From Beaufortia kweichowensis (taxonomy: Eukaryota; Chordata; Actinopteri; Cypriniformes; Gastromyzontidae), in contig CM032813.1 in NCBI GenBank assembly GCA_019155185.1, forward strand, positions 5,439,001 to 5,503,000: DNA of 64,000 bases, read 5' to 3'. The notes beneath the pieces are model-generated. The model had not been told where the DNA came from, did no database searches, and saw only the letters and a program-made list of their open reading frames with translations. Made by a program: the position numbers and the translations under genes. Below are positions 38,055-51,829 of this stretch, piece after piece. Each line of letters starts with the position of its first letter. The stretch's first letter is position 1.

Positions 38055-38084
38055 CTATTCAGTACATTCCCTACGGTCATCCAT
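38055..38084 (-). other. Upstream ORF in the sox12 leader
   Basis: An ATG at 38084 opens a nine-codon frame (MDDRRECTE) ending in TAG at 38057-38055, 16 bases before the sox12 start codon. A termination site that close could lower initiation at sox12 or require reinitiation. It applies only if transcripts include this segment, which is likely given its proximity. Confidence 0.6.
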
Positions 38085-38131
38085 GACTAGACACTCTTGA
38101 AACTCAGAACTCATCAATTCCTGCTCTTTTC

Positions 38132-38420
38132 CTTAAAGAAAGAAAGAAATTCATTCTTGTTAAATTCATTTTTTGTCTTTTATATAGATAAGAATATTAA
38201 TAAGGCTGATCATAAATATGCATTCTTTAAATGTACTTCTTACATCCGATGAGACTAAGTACTGGAACTGAAATTCACAGTAAAACAGTATATAAAGTAT
38301 ATACTCACAATAGAAACAAAGAGAACTCCTTTATGGTACAATGCAGTTCTTTCTCTCCTCACATCAGCATCCCCTGTGCTGTAGCAACTGTGGTAAAAGT
38401 CACTTGACGAAAACGCTTAC
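38132..38420 (-). other. sox12: Possible intron in the sox12 5' UTR
   Basis: A minus-strand donor GTAAGC (GT at 38420-38419) and an acceptor TTTCTTTCTTTCTTTAAG (AG at 38133-38132) could define a 289-bp leader intron. An alternative acceptor is CAG at 38123-38121. Neither is proven, and mammalian SOX12 is usually described as single-exon. Confidence 0.25.
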
Positions 38421-38474
38421 TCCCCAAAGCCTGCCTGCTGTTTTCTCATTCTGTCCCGGGTAGACTGTATGCAG

Positions 38475-38477
<3 letters not shown>

Positions 38478-38522
<45 letters not shown>
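38478..38522. repeat. (CT)22 microsatellite in the sox12 promoter/leader
   Basis: About 22 uninterrupted CT units on the plus strand, read as (GA)n in the sox12 direction. It lies about 75-130 bp downstream of the TATA box, so it is probably in the transcribed leader. Confidence 0.95.
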
Positions 38523-38525
<3 letters not shown>

Positions 38526-38598
38526 CACTCTCTCTATCCCTGTCTGTCGTTTCTCCTCCCTGCTCCCTCTCTTTGTGGGGACGGCCCCCCGTCTGCTG

Positions 38599-38607
38599 TT
38601 TTATAAA
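38599..38607 (-). promoter_or_regulatory. sox12: TATA box of sox12 (putative)
   Basis: The minus strand reads TTTATAAAA, preceded by GTGTGGG. It lies about 560 bp upstream of the start codon in a CpG-bearing segment (38,560-38,700). The transcription start would be expected near 38,570. No closer TATA was seen. Confidence 0.55.
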
Positions 38608-39439
38608 CCCACACTGTAAACAGCTCAACCTTACCAGACACAGTCTCCTCCCCTTCCACCCACCGCTTTCAGTCGCGCGCCGTGTGTTTGTGTGCGTGTG
38701 TGACTGTCAGGGATGGGGGGGGTGAAAGTTTCCATGCAGCTTCAGTGCAGCGAATGGAAAGAGAGAGAGAGATGCTAACTAAAGAGGTGTTAATGCTACA
38801 AGCAGAAAACTTGAATGAGAACAAGACCTTCAAGACAGCTTGAAGTCTGCTGCATGTAGACTCGTGCGCTGGTGAGTGTGATTGTACAGTAAGCACGTTA
38901 CAGCCATCGGTTTGCAAAGAGGAAAGTAGGTAATGTAATATTGCATGTTAACTTCCCTTTTTAAACAATAACAATAAATGTGACACTATTTGTGAAAACC
39001 AAATCTTTGACATGTCATTACAATATTTTTACAGAATGTTCTTTACATTATGCATTTTGATTTTATGTAGAAAACAGTCACAAAAATGGCTTTTGATTTT
39101 CACAGGCAGGGTCACAAATATGTATCATCACTCAAATATTAAGAAATGTTATAGATGGTCATGATGGCTGACTGGACAGATATATTAGTCACAATCCATA
39201 TTTTTTTTCAATTTTGACATTGATGCAGTAGGGCACTCTCTCTGTCAACTGTCGTTCACGTTCATTTCTTCAAGGTTTAAAATAAAATGTAAATGAAAGT
39301 CCCTAGGGAGTTCAGATGGCATCTAATAAGCCCGGCGTATTATGAGCATTAAATAAAAAGATCTAAAAGCATACGCTATGACATCATTACATCTGTCCAC
39401 AAAATTGACTATTAGAATGAGCTATCATTATTTAAATAG

Positions 39440-39740
39440 ATACAGCCACTAATGCTGTAGTGAAATATGTCAGGCGATCCATATGGCCGGCGTCACTGCA
39501 TCAATATGCCGTTGCATCGATACATGCTGAAATTCCCCAAAACAGTTAATTAAAGCAGACTGACACTAAAGTGCCAATAATGGTAATATACATTTAGTAA
39601 TCAATGAGGGTGGTCGTCAGAACCCGAGGTTTAACAGCAAGCTTGCATTTCTGTAGGTATTCCACATAATGGGCAACTGTCCAAAATCGCGTCTGCCAAA
39701 TTACATATCCCCAATCCAGTCATGCATCAGTTGACCCGTG
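39440..39740. promoter_or_regulatory. Enhancer-like block upstream of sox12
   Basis: AACAGTTAATTAAAGC, GCATCAATATGCCG, CATCGATAC and CCAATAATGGTAATATAC occur within 300 bp of non-repetitive sequence, 1.4-1.7 kb upstream of the sox12 start codon. The motifs include a homeodomain TTAATTAA and HNF6/CUX-like ATCGAT or ATCAAT. Function is inferred. Confidence 0.28.
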
Positions 39741-42700
39741 TATTTCTGATGTAAGTGTGCGGGCCGGGTTGTCTTGTTCTCTTCCTGTTCTCTGAATCAG
39801 CAAATATAATAAAATCCAATTACAGATATGTTTGCATGGATCGTAGTGAGCGTAAATGTCCTTCAGCACTTAACGTAATGATCTCAGCAACGTCACGGTG
39901 TGTCAGACACATTCGTTTGATAAATAAACCGACATTAGCCCGGGAGTGTGTGCAGGGTGGGCCGCGTGTTGGGTGGGTGTTAAAAGAAAATAACACAACA
40001 ACACTATCAACGCCACCGACCCAGTTCAGATCCTGGCCAAATCCGTGGCCAGACCTAGACACATCATCTAATTACAGAATGGGCAGAAAAGGGAGGATTG
40101 GACCCCCCGAGCAGGATGGGTGTCTGTCTGGCTGATAAGGACGGGCCTCCTTCTCTTCCGTGCCCAGCACGGGTGAGCATTAGAGCGGGACACGGATAGA
40201 TCATCTTTCAGGGATTAGTGGGCAGAGGGAGGGGGGCATTGCTTGATCTCACTGCTGCTCCAGTTTCTGAATAAGAGAGAAGCAGCGATGCCACTGGAGT
40301 GCTGAAGGAACATGCTGGACCATCACATAATACTGCTGTCATGTTTAAACTCAAATTTTTGGGGATGGTAAAAGAGCTGGTAAAATTGGGTATCTTTAGC
40401 CACTGTGGCCAGTGGGCAAAACATACAGGATAATGACAGAAAATCTTCCATGAAGTTTTCAGACCTAAAGCTCACTTATATACCCTTATATCACTCTGAC
40501 TTTGTTTTATCTGAACTTGTATTGGCCTTGTATGTACAGTATATATTCATCTGTACATTTGTAAGTATATATATTAAGGGATGAGAACCAGAAGGGCGTA
40601 ACTGACATTTCTCTAACTTTACATGAGGGCAAGAACAAAAAAAACATACAAAATCTTACTTTGTGCACTAATTTCAGTCTTATTTTACACTTATTTACAT
40701 TTAGACTTACAGACTTATTAAACACCATTTTAACATTTATTCAGATTTTTAAAAAAATATTTGTTATAATATTTATTTTATTAAATTATTTTTGGCACTA
40801 ACTGGCTTTTAGTTTTAAGTATTTTGGTTTCTGATGATAAATCCAAATTGATTAAAATGTACTTTTATTTGATTGATATACATGTCTCAATTTTACCCAA
40901 TGTCACTTTCACCCCTCTGGTTCTCATCTCTCGATATATATGCATGTGCGCATGCATGCTTTTGAGAGTATTTTGTCTTTTATGGCTCTATTATGGTTAA
41001 ACTACTGGCCCTTTGTCGTACTCCTCGGAGGTCAAGGGTGACCCTGCAAAGGGGTGCGTGTATATTTGTTTGTTTTTCTCTGTGTTTGTTTTGGGACATC
41101 AGAGATTGTGAATTACATGCACTGGCAGACACAAGTCTAAGACTTTAGTTTCTCCAACCCCCTCTGCCGGTCACCTTTGACCCATGTCAGACAGAAGTAA
41201 AAGAAATGAACGTGAACGCACCCATCCCATACTACAACCTCTGACCTGTTTAAGTCTTCCCCGCCCCCACGCGTCATCTCTGCCATTCATTTCTGAAGAG
41301 AGAAACTCGGTCTGAACTCAAACAGAGATTAGTGAGAGTGTAAATCTAATCTCTCCTGAGGAGAAGGATAAATATTCCTGTTTTTCACTAAATCAAATCA
41401 AACTGTTGCATCACACAAACAAACTCATATATCAGTTCCTCGTGTGGTTTTGTTAAGTTTACTTTATAGAACCTGATTATACAGTCATACGCTGTGATGC
41501 ATACAGACAACAAATTCATACTGTAGTTTAGCTTTAATGTTATTTGTTGGACAGTTGGTAAAGTGCATAGATTGTGATGTTTTAACATTACCAGATGGTA
41601 CAGTATATGAAAGCATTTCTCAACAGCTTGATGTCAATATCTTTTGTGTTTTAAAGTTTTAAAGTATGGGTACAGTAAAGATGACCGAATTTAATCATTA
41701 TTGGATGAACTATGACTTTTAAGATATTTTCCACCCTACATGTGACGTGTTGTTGTGAAGATAGTTTCACTAATGGAGATGTTTAGCACCAACATTTGCA
41801 TTGCTTTCAATAAGACCCCTCAGACGGTTGAACTCCACCCACACAAAGTGAAAGGTCATCGGGAAGATCCTCACTCTTTGACTGCTGACCCAGCTCTGTC
41901 CAATCAGAGGCCAGGCTTGTGGGGGTCAGGCTTCTCTCGAGGGGTCACTGTCTAAGTGGTGCGATAGAATGAGATAAATAAAGGGATTCGGACCGTGTGC
42001 ATTGGCAGTGACAGGCCGGGGCCTTAAAAGGTTGCATCTGAGCACTTTAGACGATCAAGTCTCTCTCATGAACTCATATCTCATCATAGCCCACCCTCAC
42101 TGTTTCCTTATTCATGAGAGAGGGTCTCCATCTAATATTAAAAACACACATGCAATGGATTACTTGAATGCATTTATAGCAAAATTATATAACATATATT
42201 TCAGTGTGGATGAAATAATAAATGCTGTCATTGGATTACAGTGTAGATTCCCTCATGAAAATATATATATTTCTTTAATTTAATAATACTGTTAGTATTC
42301 AAAGCAAAGAGTACTGATCCTGCAGGGTTCCAGTTTATTATGCTTTGCATTTTGACATGGCCCATCTGCTCAGACTACTTAAAATAAAACTAGTCTTTGT
42401 TGCAGACACACTGATTGGTCAGAGCAAAGATTACAACTCTATGAGAAATTATGAGTAGTCAATAATAAAAGTCAAAAGTAGTAAAACGGTAAAAGTCAGA
42501 TTTGAGTGGATGCAGACATTAAATTTTTACGATTTGGAAATAACTTCTTTTTATTAACAAAACTGCCTTGTACTACAGCGTTAAGCTTTCAGTATCAATT
42601 AAACGACACAAGTGATCATCTTTACTGCATGTAACTTCAAGTGTGTAAAACATATTAGGCATAAAATGTAGCCTTTGGCATTGGACAGCATGTGTAGCAT

Positions 42701-45171
42701 TTCCCATAACACAGATTATAAATTTATAAAAAAAAGGCCCTGAAAAATGTACACAAACCGTATATTGTTTTAATTGCCTGTTTATTGGCTGCATCTTCCA
42801 TCTGTCAAAATGTAATTAGCTTTATACAGAGAAAGAGAAATCGTGGGTGTGCATTTCTGGACATTTCCCAAAGTGGCTATTACAGTGTGAAAGCAGATCT
42901 GTACACATTCTGCTCACAAGATTCTCCCACACATCATAAAAGGGGGTTTTACCACTGAAACTGATTCTTCATTTCAAATAATGAGAAAGGAATATAACAG
43001 AGTGAAATGTAAGATATCATTTGTTTGAATGTAATGCAGTAAAAGTTCCAGAAATGAAAATACTGATAGTGTACAGTACTGACAGCTTGTTTTTGTAGGA
43101 GTGGGTTCAAGTAAGAAACCAGACAAATAGAGGTTGATGGCAAAGTGAATAGAATATGTAGAGTTTACATTACACGGTGTCCCTTAACAAATCACAAGTC
43201 TGGCTTTGACATTGTCAGAGAAGGGTGAACCATAGAAAGTGGGCTTTGGAGTGAAGGGCAAGACAGGGTACATGTTGTTCTGCATGATCCAGACTCCCCA
43301 ACTTTATCATTATGAGCGTAACACTCTTGACATTTATATTATCCTCCTGTCTGGGTCTCAGGGACTGAACATCTGAATTTACTAGACTGTCTTTTTTTCC
43401 AGAGACAATCCTTTTATTCATATGTTTTAATCCTCATTGTTTTCTCAATTAGCCTGTGATGGATTTTCAGGATAAATATCATTTTCGGGGGAAGAAGTTA
43501 ATCAAAGCAGCAGACAGGATTTGTGGATTATTATCGACTGATGTAACCTACTGGTTCGGCTGAGTAGCGTAGAGAAAAATTTTCTTGATTTTCTCCATGA
43601 CATCTGTCTGTTCATAGCCAATAAAAATAATCTGTGTAATATCAGCAGGAAATGTGTTTTTCCTTAGAAACAATCTGTTCCAGATGAGCAACATGCTTCA
43701 AGATACAAACTGTACTGCATTGCAACAAGGTTTAATGTAAAAGTCCAAATGGATTCGTTGTTTCTGTGATAATTCATCCTCCTGGAGCATCTCCTCCGTC
43801 TTAATGGGTCTTCATCATTATTTCCATCAATGCTGTAATAAACTGCAATTCTCAAGGAGATGTGCAAAGAGCAAATGAGGCCGTTGTCTCTCTCTCTGAG
43901 CTCTTTTAATAAATCTGCCTAGACCTTGGCAGTGAAAGACTCCTTGATGAAGGATCAAAGAATCTCTTATGGCTTAAAAGACATTTGCGTTAAAGATAGA
44001 TGTATAGAACAACGTCTTCCTTTTCCTGGAGTTCACATTAATAAGTCTAAAGAGTTTTAGAGATGCTCTTAGAATGAGAATCAAAAGCCGAACAAAAATA
44101 AACCAACAGAAAATGTAAAGGTTTTCATCAATCAAAGTATTACTCCTTGCTTTGTAAATTAGGATTATTATACTGTACTATAGGATTGGTCACAAAACTT
44201 ACCGAATCACACAACTAAAGTTGTGCTATTATTGTAAACAAGATTTGTGTGATGATATGTGGGAGAAGAAGATAATATAAAAGGGCGGTTATCCACATAT
44301 AAGCGTGCATTTTAGTCGAGTGTACCTTGACATTTAAAGTGACATTTGACATTCATTTGACATTCCTTTACTGAATTAGGTGGTGAAACAAAACAGACAT
44401 AAATGTGGGTGCAATTGATTCTTGTGATTTTCACCTTATATGACCTACATGGACAGATGTAAAACATTTTTGCAGCAGAAACATTATTTTCCTTCCTATA
44501 TTTATGGCATCAAAAGTGGTATAAGAGATACATGTTACATATCATGGCATCATATGAGGTCACAGTACTGTCAGTCTCATCCAGCTCTTTTCATAACAGC
44601 CACAACAAATGCTCCCCTTTTTTACAATTACTTCCTGCCTGCGAGACGGACTGAAACAACGGCACTATGATATTTTGACCATTGAAATAAATGAGAGTTA
44701 TACGTCTGCTCTGTGGGACCTCCTGCACCTGCACTGCCTCTCACTTTTGATCTCCATCCAAAAAACCGACTGAGCCACGGCACATTTCTCAACTGGCCTA
44801 CAGGAGCTCCCCCTGAGCCGGGCTCAGCCTGCATCTTTTTCTGCTGATGTGTGACATCTGCTGCTTTACACGAGTGTTTTATTCGTTAAAGCCTCCTCTG
44901 CACCGCGGCCTCCAGCACAGTGTACAAATGCCGAGAGTTGAATTATGGGATATAGTTTAGAAGGTTTCTGGTAGAATTAAACTTTTTATTTTGTCCCAAG
45001 TCTGTATTCTGCAGTACTGTAATTGATTTAATGCTGCAGATAGGACTGCAGAACAGGATGAAGATGATATCATGGTTTCATCATTCACAATTTCCATTTA
45101 TATTTCCTAACTGGGACTAAATTTAGTTTAGCGTGGCAGCTAATAACAAAAAGTACAAACAAGAAAGCTCT

Positions 45172-45225
45172 TTTAAAGGAATGGTTCAACCAAAATAAAG
45201 TTTTTGTTACAATTATTCACCATTT
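45172..45225. repeat. Fragment of the AAAGGAA.GGTTCA.CC cyprinid repeat
   Basis: TTTTAAAGGAATGGTTCAACC then AATTATTCACC matches one end of the same family as 3129-3267 and 11912-12160. It decays to the right. Confidence 0.5.
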
Positions 45226-46317
45226 GATTTTTAATGCACAATAATTTGTATGTAAATACCCCTTGCTCCCCGTAAGTGACACTCATGTGTCATTTATTTT
45301 CAGATATCTGTCTTTCATTTTCTGGGTTCTTTGAGTTCATCTGTATCTCAGAATATTAAAATCCAGCACCAGCCTTTAGCCTTTACAACCCTGACAGCAA
45401 AATCAGTCTCTCCCATCAGACACCATTACATAGTAAATGGCAGTCGTGTGGGGAAATAGAGAGCCGATTTACAGCCGTTTAAATGCAAGACACAGTCCCG
45501 ACTGCGAGGTTTTTCTTCCTCTGACTTTTCTTGAGAAGGTCTAGTGGGGACAGACGGCAGTTTAGGACAGGCTATAAGTAAGGAGACGATAATGATGATA
45601 ACTTCAGACTGAGAGTGATGAGCATGAGAAACAGCCGGAGATCACCTTGGCTGAACCTGCAGGGACAGTGAAGGGATTGAATCAAGATCCTGTGGGTTTC
45701 AATGATGTGGATCTCGTTGATGAGGATGGTTCAATACGTTTTGCCTCACAGCCAAATAAAGCGAGTGTATAAGATGAAGCGTGTACCTTCTGCACGAAAC
45801 AGAAATATCACTCAAATGTGTGACTGCAATATGTTTCATAATCACAGCTGATGCAAGAAAGAGTTTGCAGCACTGTTGTCTATTAACCAGTGATTTATTA
45901 TACCCTCAGACAGGGAAAACCAATTAATGGGCGTATGATATACATGCCAGACATGTTGGTATGAAATCCTTTCAAATCTTCCATGATCATGAAATTAATT
46001 TGACTTGCCTTGACATGTGTATCTCTAAATACCTACAGTATGCACCCTAATCTCTGTGGCTATCTCCGGGGAACTGAATTTTTAATTTCATGGGTATAAT
46101 GCTAATATTCAGACTGGGATGTGGCAGGACGGTGGATAGGAGGGAGTTACCGAAACAGCCGCGTTTAACATACCCTCCTTATTTTATGATGGCCAAGTTA
46201 TTTAAATGCTGCTCCTTAGTATGCATATTTTATTAACTGTTACAGAAAGAGAAAAATGTGTGTATTATCAATGCTTTCAAGCTGTGCAGGCTTAGGATTT
46301 TACTATTGTGACTTAGC

Positions 46318-46800
46318 ATGGTTATTTCTGTGAATGTGGGCCAAGCAAAAGAGACAGACGTAATGATTAAAGCAAGTACATGTGCTCTTAATCTCTCCTG
46401 GTATGTTACCGTTCAAAGCATATGTGTATTTACTCACAATTATCTTGAAATGCATGCATACAAAAGTGTTAGTCAGCACAGAAACGGTCCTGCTAGGAAA
46501 CACGCCGTCTTTCTGTATGTCCTGCAATCTGCTCATTTCAGTTCATTAATGAATTCAGAGGCATCAAGCAACAAAGTGGACAGTTCTGACAACTGGCAGC
46601 CGTGGTGTCTTCAGAGCTGGCTGGGATGTCTCTTTGATGCCACTATTGTAAACATCTGTTTGGTCTCATGGGAAACCGATGTTCAGCACGGGTTCTCCTC
46701 CAGAGGAATTAAACCTCCCCGTCTATTGTTTTCTTGGCAACAGATCATTAATTATTTATCAGCACTTCTATTGCAAATATTTGATGTGCCGTTGATGTGA
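46318..46800 (+). other. 160-codon open frame of unknown nature over an enhancer-like block
   Basis: ATG at 46318 to TGA at 46798-46800. The translation has no signal peptide, repeat or domain I recognise. It is rich in W, S and hydrophobic residues in its second half. The 3' half (46,530-46,790) reads like a conserved non-coding element: CATTAATGAATTC, CTATTGTTTTC (SOX-type), CTTGGCAACAG (RFX-like half site), ATCATTAATTATTTATC (homeodomain). I favour a stop-poor regulatory element over a gene, because no flanking splice sites or promoter are evident. Confidence 0.25.
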
Positions 46801-48820
46801 TCTTATTAATATAAAAAAGTAGTCAATGTGGCATTGGTATAAATATATATACACATTTTCAGTCAAAAGCTGTTAAAAATGTTACTTAGATCTTCAAAAT
46901 CTTTTAATCTGATCAATTATGTAAATTTCTTTAATTAGAAAACTAAAATTTTATTTAAAAAAATATTTTGGAATAGATTTTTTTTTGACCAAGTAATGAG
47001 TAAAAAGCAGCCAATAAGATAGAAATTCGTCCAGTGCTGTTTAAAAAGCATTGTACATGTACCATGTAAGAACATGCAGAAGAGGCCGTTCACTTTTAAT
47101 CCCAATTTTAGTAGTTGGTCATTGCGTATCTCCAACATTCTGCATTTCAGGTTTGTAATATTATCCTATAACAGAATCGGCCTTTCTCTTGGCAGAATGC
47201 TCTAAAGGATTATTTTCTTTGCATTCTTTTAAATTCTTCCCTCCACCGCTTTCCTTCGGCAGAACACCAGCTGTTTGTTGATGCGGTGCTGTAATCAGTA
47301 GAGAAACACATGGCTTCTGTGGGCTCTGAAACACCACCTAGCACCTAAATCAACACACACACACACAATCACATTGCACTGCACTGTCTTTTCATTGATA
47401 TTTTTAGTGAAAATATGACAAAAGAAATAAAAAGAACAAACATTTTCTTTGACATTCATACATCTGACTTGTTTTTATGGCATTAACAAGAAAGAATAAA
47501 ACGAGACAAGAGCAGCTTTTGGCATTAATCTTTGTGCACAATCTTATTTGTTCCAAGTATCTCAATATTAAACTCCAAACTTTTACTTACTAAAACCTTT
47601 ATGACGTGCAAACAGTGTCTGGTTCACTGTGTCCTTTACCAATGATGGGATACAAAGCCACAACCTCCTCCTTACTGTTAATTGATTTATCTTTTTGATG
47701 TCTCTCACACATTGTGGGAAGTATTAATTGATTTCATCAGGTCACATCTAACACCAGGACTTTTTCTCCATGTGCGCTTCCTCTGCAGGTCTTCTTTAGT
47801 GCCGGTTTTGTGGTCTCTCGGTTGGGGGGGTGTGCCGTTGCGTCAGAGACTCTTTAATGGCGGTAGGGTCCTGCTGAGCGCATGGTGACCTGTGAAATGC
47901 CAACGTCAGGGTGCGCAGATGAAGCACAACTGAATCTCACGCTGGGGAGAAAGCTCTGATGTGAAGTTCAAGCTTGAAGGACATTATCTTATCTTGACCG
48001 TAAGACCTCTTACCATATCATACACACATTTACACACACACAAACAGACACTTAAGTCTGTGTGAATGAATGAATATAAATGTTGATCATTAGATGATAA
48101 AATATTAAGCTAAGTGCCGGTGTTTGCAAACAGACGATGTTCATTTTATTATGCAGATATTTTGGGAACTACTGCATGTATCTATTGTTTTATATTTAAA
48201 ACGATAGCAAGTTTAATTGTTGAACATTTTGCTTGAAAAGCTATGGCATGTTTAAAAATATAAAAAGAAATTATTGCATCATTGCACTACTGCAGACGTG
48301 ATCTCTTCACATATGGCATTTTTCTAGTTTTTGAATCATAAATAATTCATATAATTTATGAAGAAAGAATTATATGTGTAGTTTTTTTTTAAATGTTCAA
48401 ACAGTATTTGCATTTGTAACTTTTCTTTGCTGTAAATTCTCTGAAACTTCAGAGATGACATATTATATAGCCCAAACTTATATATGGGCCATAACTGTGT
48501 TACATGGCAATGGCTGGAGCTTGTGATGATCTGATGTATAAATGTTGTCTAAAACTATTTGATTTATTTGGATGCAAGTGTGGATTAGCCACATTGGAGG
48601 ATTGCTTCAAAAGGTAATGAGCTGGAAAATAGGGCCGACTTGCCCACAAAGGTTTCCTTTGACCCTGCTGTCTTTGACAATTCCAGTAAGGTAAAGCCAG
48701 AGCTCCTGGTGCTAGAAAGAGAAGCGTGAGGGCAGTAGTTCTCGGAAGAAAGTATATAAACTTGAGAAGAAAAAAGTCTTGGTCACTGAAAGTGTATGTT
48801 TATACTTCTACTGCATATAT

Positions 48821-48838
48821 ACACATATATATATATAT
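48821..48838. repeat. Short (AT)n tract
   Basis: An ACATATATATATATATC run; minor. Confidence 0.8.
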
Positions 48839-51829
48839 CGAGGTGTGTGTTTTTTATGTGGAATGACCTCATTTAGTAGATCTCAGGTGTAATATGTATT
48901 ATGTAATTTCATTTATTTTTATATCTGGGTGTGTGTCAGTCTAGATTAAAATCAAATTTTTTAAAACAAGTTATTACAGTGCAAAATGTGTTGCAGCTGT
49001 TTATGCCTCTATTTCGTTTTTGAGTTGTAGCCTACAATCATATAAACCAAAGTAGGTCGGTTTTACTGCATCATGCAAATAATAATAGTATAAGAATGGT
49101 TTTGCATGTGTGAATCAGTGTTTGGCTGTGACTCCCTTTGGGAGTAGTGATTCAGATGATGCGTGTCTGGTGAAATCGCTGAGTGGGGTGCATCCCCAGC
49201 GAGGCATTAATGTACTGTTTAAAATACTGGTTTTTATTTTAAGGCCTTTATTAAAATAGCTCAGCATTAAACGACACTATGCAAGATGAAGTTGGCAAAA
49301 CAATAGTGGCAACTGACCTTGACCTAAAAACTTTTTGAGTTATGTTTTTTTTACTATTATTTAAATGTATTTTCCTGCCTAAATGAATAGGTGGAAAGAG
49401 GAAGATTAAGATATTTTGTATTAATTATAGATAACAAAGACAATATTTTTTTCAATATTTTCAATATATTCATCATAATAAAACCAGGATCATAAATAGG
49501 ATTGTCTTTTTGATTTCATTGTAATTTCCAAAGCTGCAATCTGTATTTTTTTGTGAATAAACAATTACATTACATTACTACATTACATTTTTATGTACCT
49601 GCTCAATTTACATATGTGTGATTGGCACAGTCTCTTGTCTTTGTCTTAAACTTCTGTCTAGCCTTAGCACTCAGTGTTATTACATCGCCACAAAATGAAT
49701 ATGCTAATCCATAAATCCTTACATCTCATCCAAAAGATAATTTAAAACATATAAATATTGAGTTCTACAAAAAAATTGGTTGCCATTGTTTTCCCTTACT
49801 GTTTTTCTGTCATTGTTTTGATCACTCTTTGTATTGAATCCTTTCTAACCCAATGGACTACATTCACAGGAGCATTAAAAGACTAAACCTCATCCATCTT
49901 AAGGATTAGGGCAATATGTAGTTAGGCTCAGATCGAATAATCAGTCATGTTAAGGAAAATCTAGGCACAGTGCCACTAGATGGACCTGACAGATTGCCCC
50001 AATGATTTGAATTGATGGAGTTGGCCGGTGATCTCTGGACCAAATGGCCAGGCTGGGGGGAGAGGTTTACTTAATGGGATTTTAGTTGGACTTCACCTGG
50101 GTCCTGTATCAAGGACAAAGATGTTTTTGAGGAACAAAATTTAAAATGTCATAATGGACTGTGTACTGTAAAAAGCAATTTATCAACCATTCTCTTATCA
50201 ACGTTCATTTACATTAAACATGTATGTTAACTCTTCTCTCCTCTGAGATATAAGCACACATATGACATCTGTTTGTAAAGGTTAAATGTGAACTGTCACT
50301 AGATATCCCATAATCTCCTGTAGTACACGCCGCTGCGATAGCTACGCATGATTGATGATTGTAGTTCAAAGACCACAATGCACAGCTATACCGTCAGATC
50401 TCAATTTACATATATTCATAAGATTAATGTGTTAATTAGCAAAAAGAAACACAAGGAGCTTGTTAACCCCACCGCAAACACTTGCCGTTCTCTGGAGACG
50501 GCACGCTTCTAGCTGCTAATCCCAGGTGTCCCACTGCCAGACACGTTAGCATGTACGCTAGTGTGATAATTGACATTAAATGCAGTAAATCTGTCATTGT
50601 AGAGCTAGTTTCTAAGAGATGAGTGGCTAATAAGATCTGATTGTGCATCGCTAAAGTAACCAGCATCGGCCAATTAAATATGCTGCCACATTGCCATTTA
50701 ATCCATGAAATCCATGACAGATAAATTGTTGGGAAGGGTAAACAATATTACAATATCTTTATGGTTTTGCTCTTGAGTAGCTCAGGGATCAGATCTGTTT
50801 GACATCGGTTAGTCTGTTCAATATATTGATTTGCTGTTTGACCTGTTGACCACTTTGCCTTCTGTGTTTTTATCCAGTCAGTCAGTGTTTTTTCACTAGT
50901 GGGACATTAACACGTATAAATGGCAACAGAGGGAAACTAATGTGTGTTTTATAGAGTAATAAAAGATATTTATATGACCACATATTTTTGCAACACCACC
51001 TGTTTTTTCCAACACATAGGTCATGATTATGGCATAGTCGAAGTCCTTTGTCCTGTTTAAAAAATCATTTACCGTTCAATGTTCTGATCAATTATTTGTT
51101 ATTGGAATTTAAAACGCTTATAGAAGTCATTGTGTTTGTTGAAAACCATTTAAAAAATCAAATACGAATATGGATTTTAAGTTGACCGTTGAATGTGTGT
51201 GTTTTGGTGTAATACCACAGAGAGCTGAGTTTGTATGTTGGCCAATTATGTTTAATTATATTTTTTATTATCTCTGGATCTGCACAAATGCTCCATCCAG
51301 AGTCCAAAATGAACACCTGCCAAGTGCCAAATGTGAGTGAAAGTGATTTGTCTAAATTAAACAAGTACTCGCCAGTGGCTGTGATTTTACCGTATCTGTT
51401 ACATAAATAGCTTTAAGATTATCAGTGGACTGAAGTTATTGTCAGCAATTTCTCTGGAATGCTTATATTTTAACTCCATGTGGTGCTATGGAAATTTTTA
51501 TTAGATTATGCCAACAAAGAAAAATACAAGAAGAAAATATGTGTTCACAGACCTGCTCTCTTCTCGTACAGTATATCTACATAACATTGACTGGTTTGAC
51601 TGCAAAGGAAAAAAGTTAAATAATACTTTTTATGAATGCACTTTTATGGACTATGGATGCAATATACAAATTATAAATATATTTTTTAATTAGAATTGTA
51701 ATGCATTAATGTAACATTTGTACACTGCTGTAAATTCAATGTTAACACTACTGTAGCTCTTCTCTTTCCCCATCCAGACCCCCCTTCCCTCCTCCTGCCA
51801 CCCTCCTTCTCTCACTTCATCTCGTCCTT

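Noticed and set aside
38038..38080. Longer sox12 start at 38080 (adds 14 residues)
   Set aside because: Weaker context (T at -3), and the conserved SoxC N-terminus MVQQ begins at 38038.
39755..40135. 126-codon plus-strand frame
   Set aside because: No domain, no convincing start or splice signals; it lies in a GC-richer stretch where stops are rarer.
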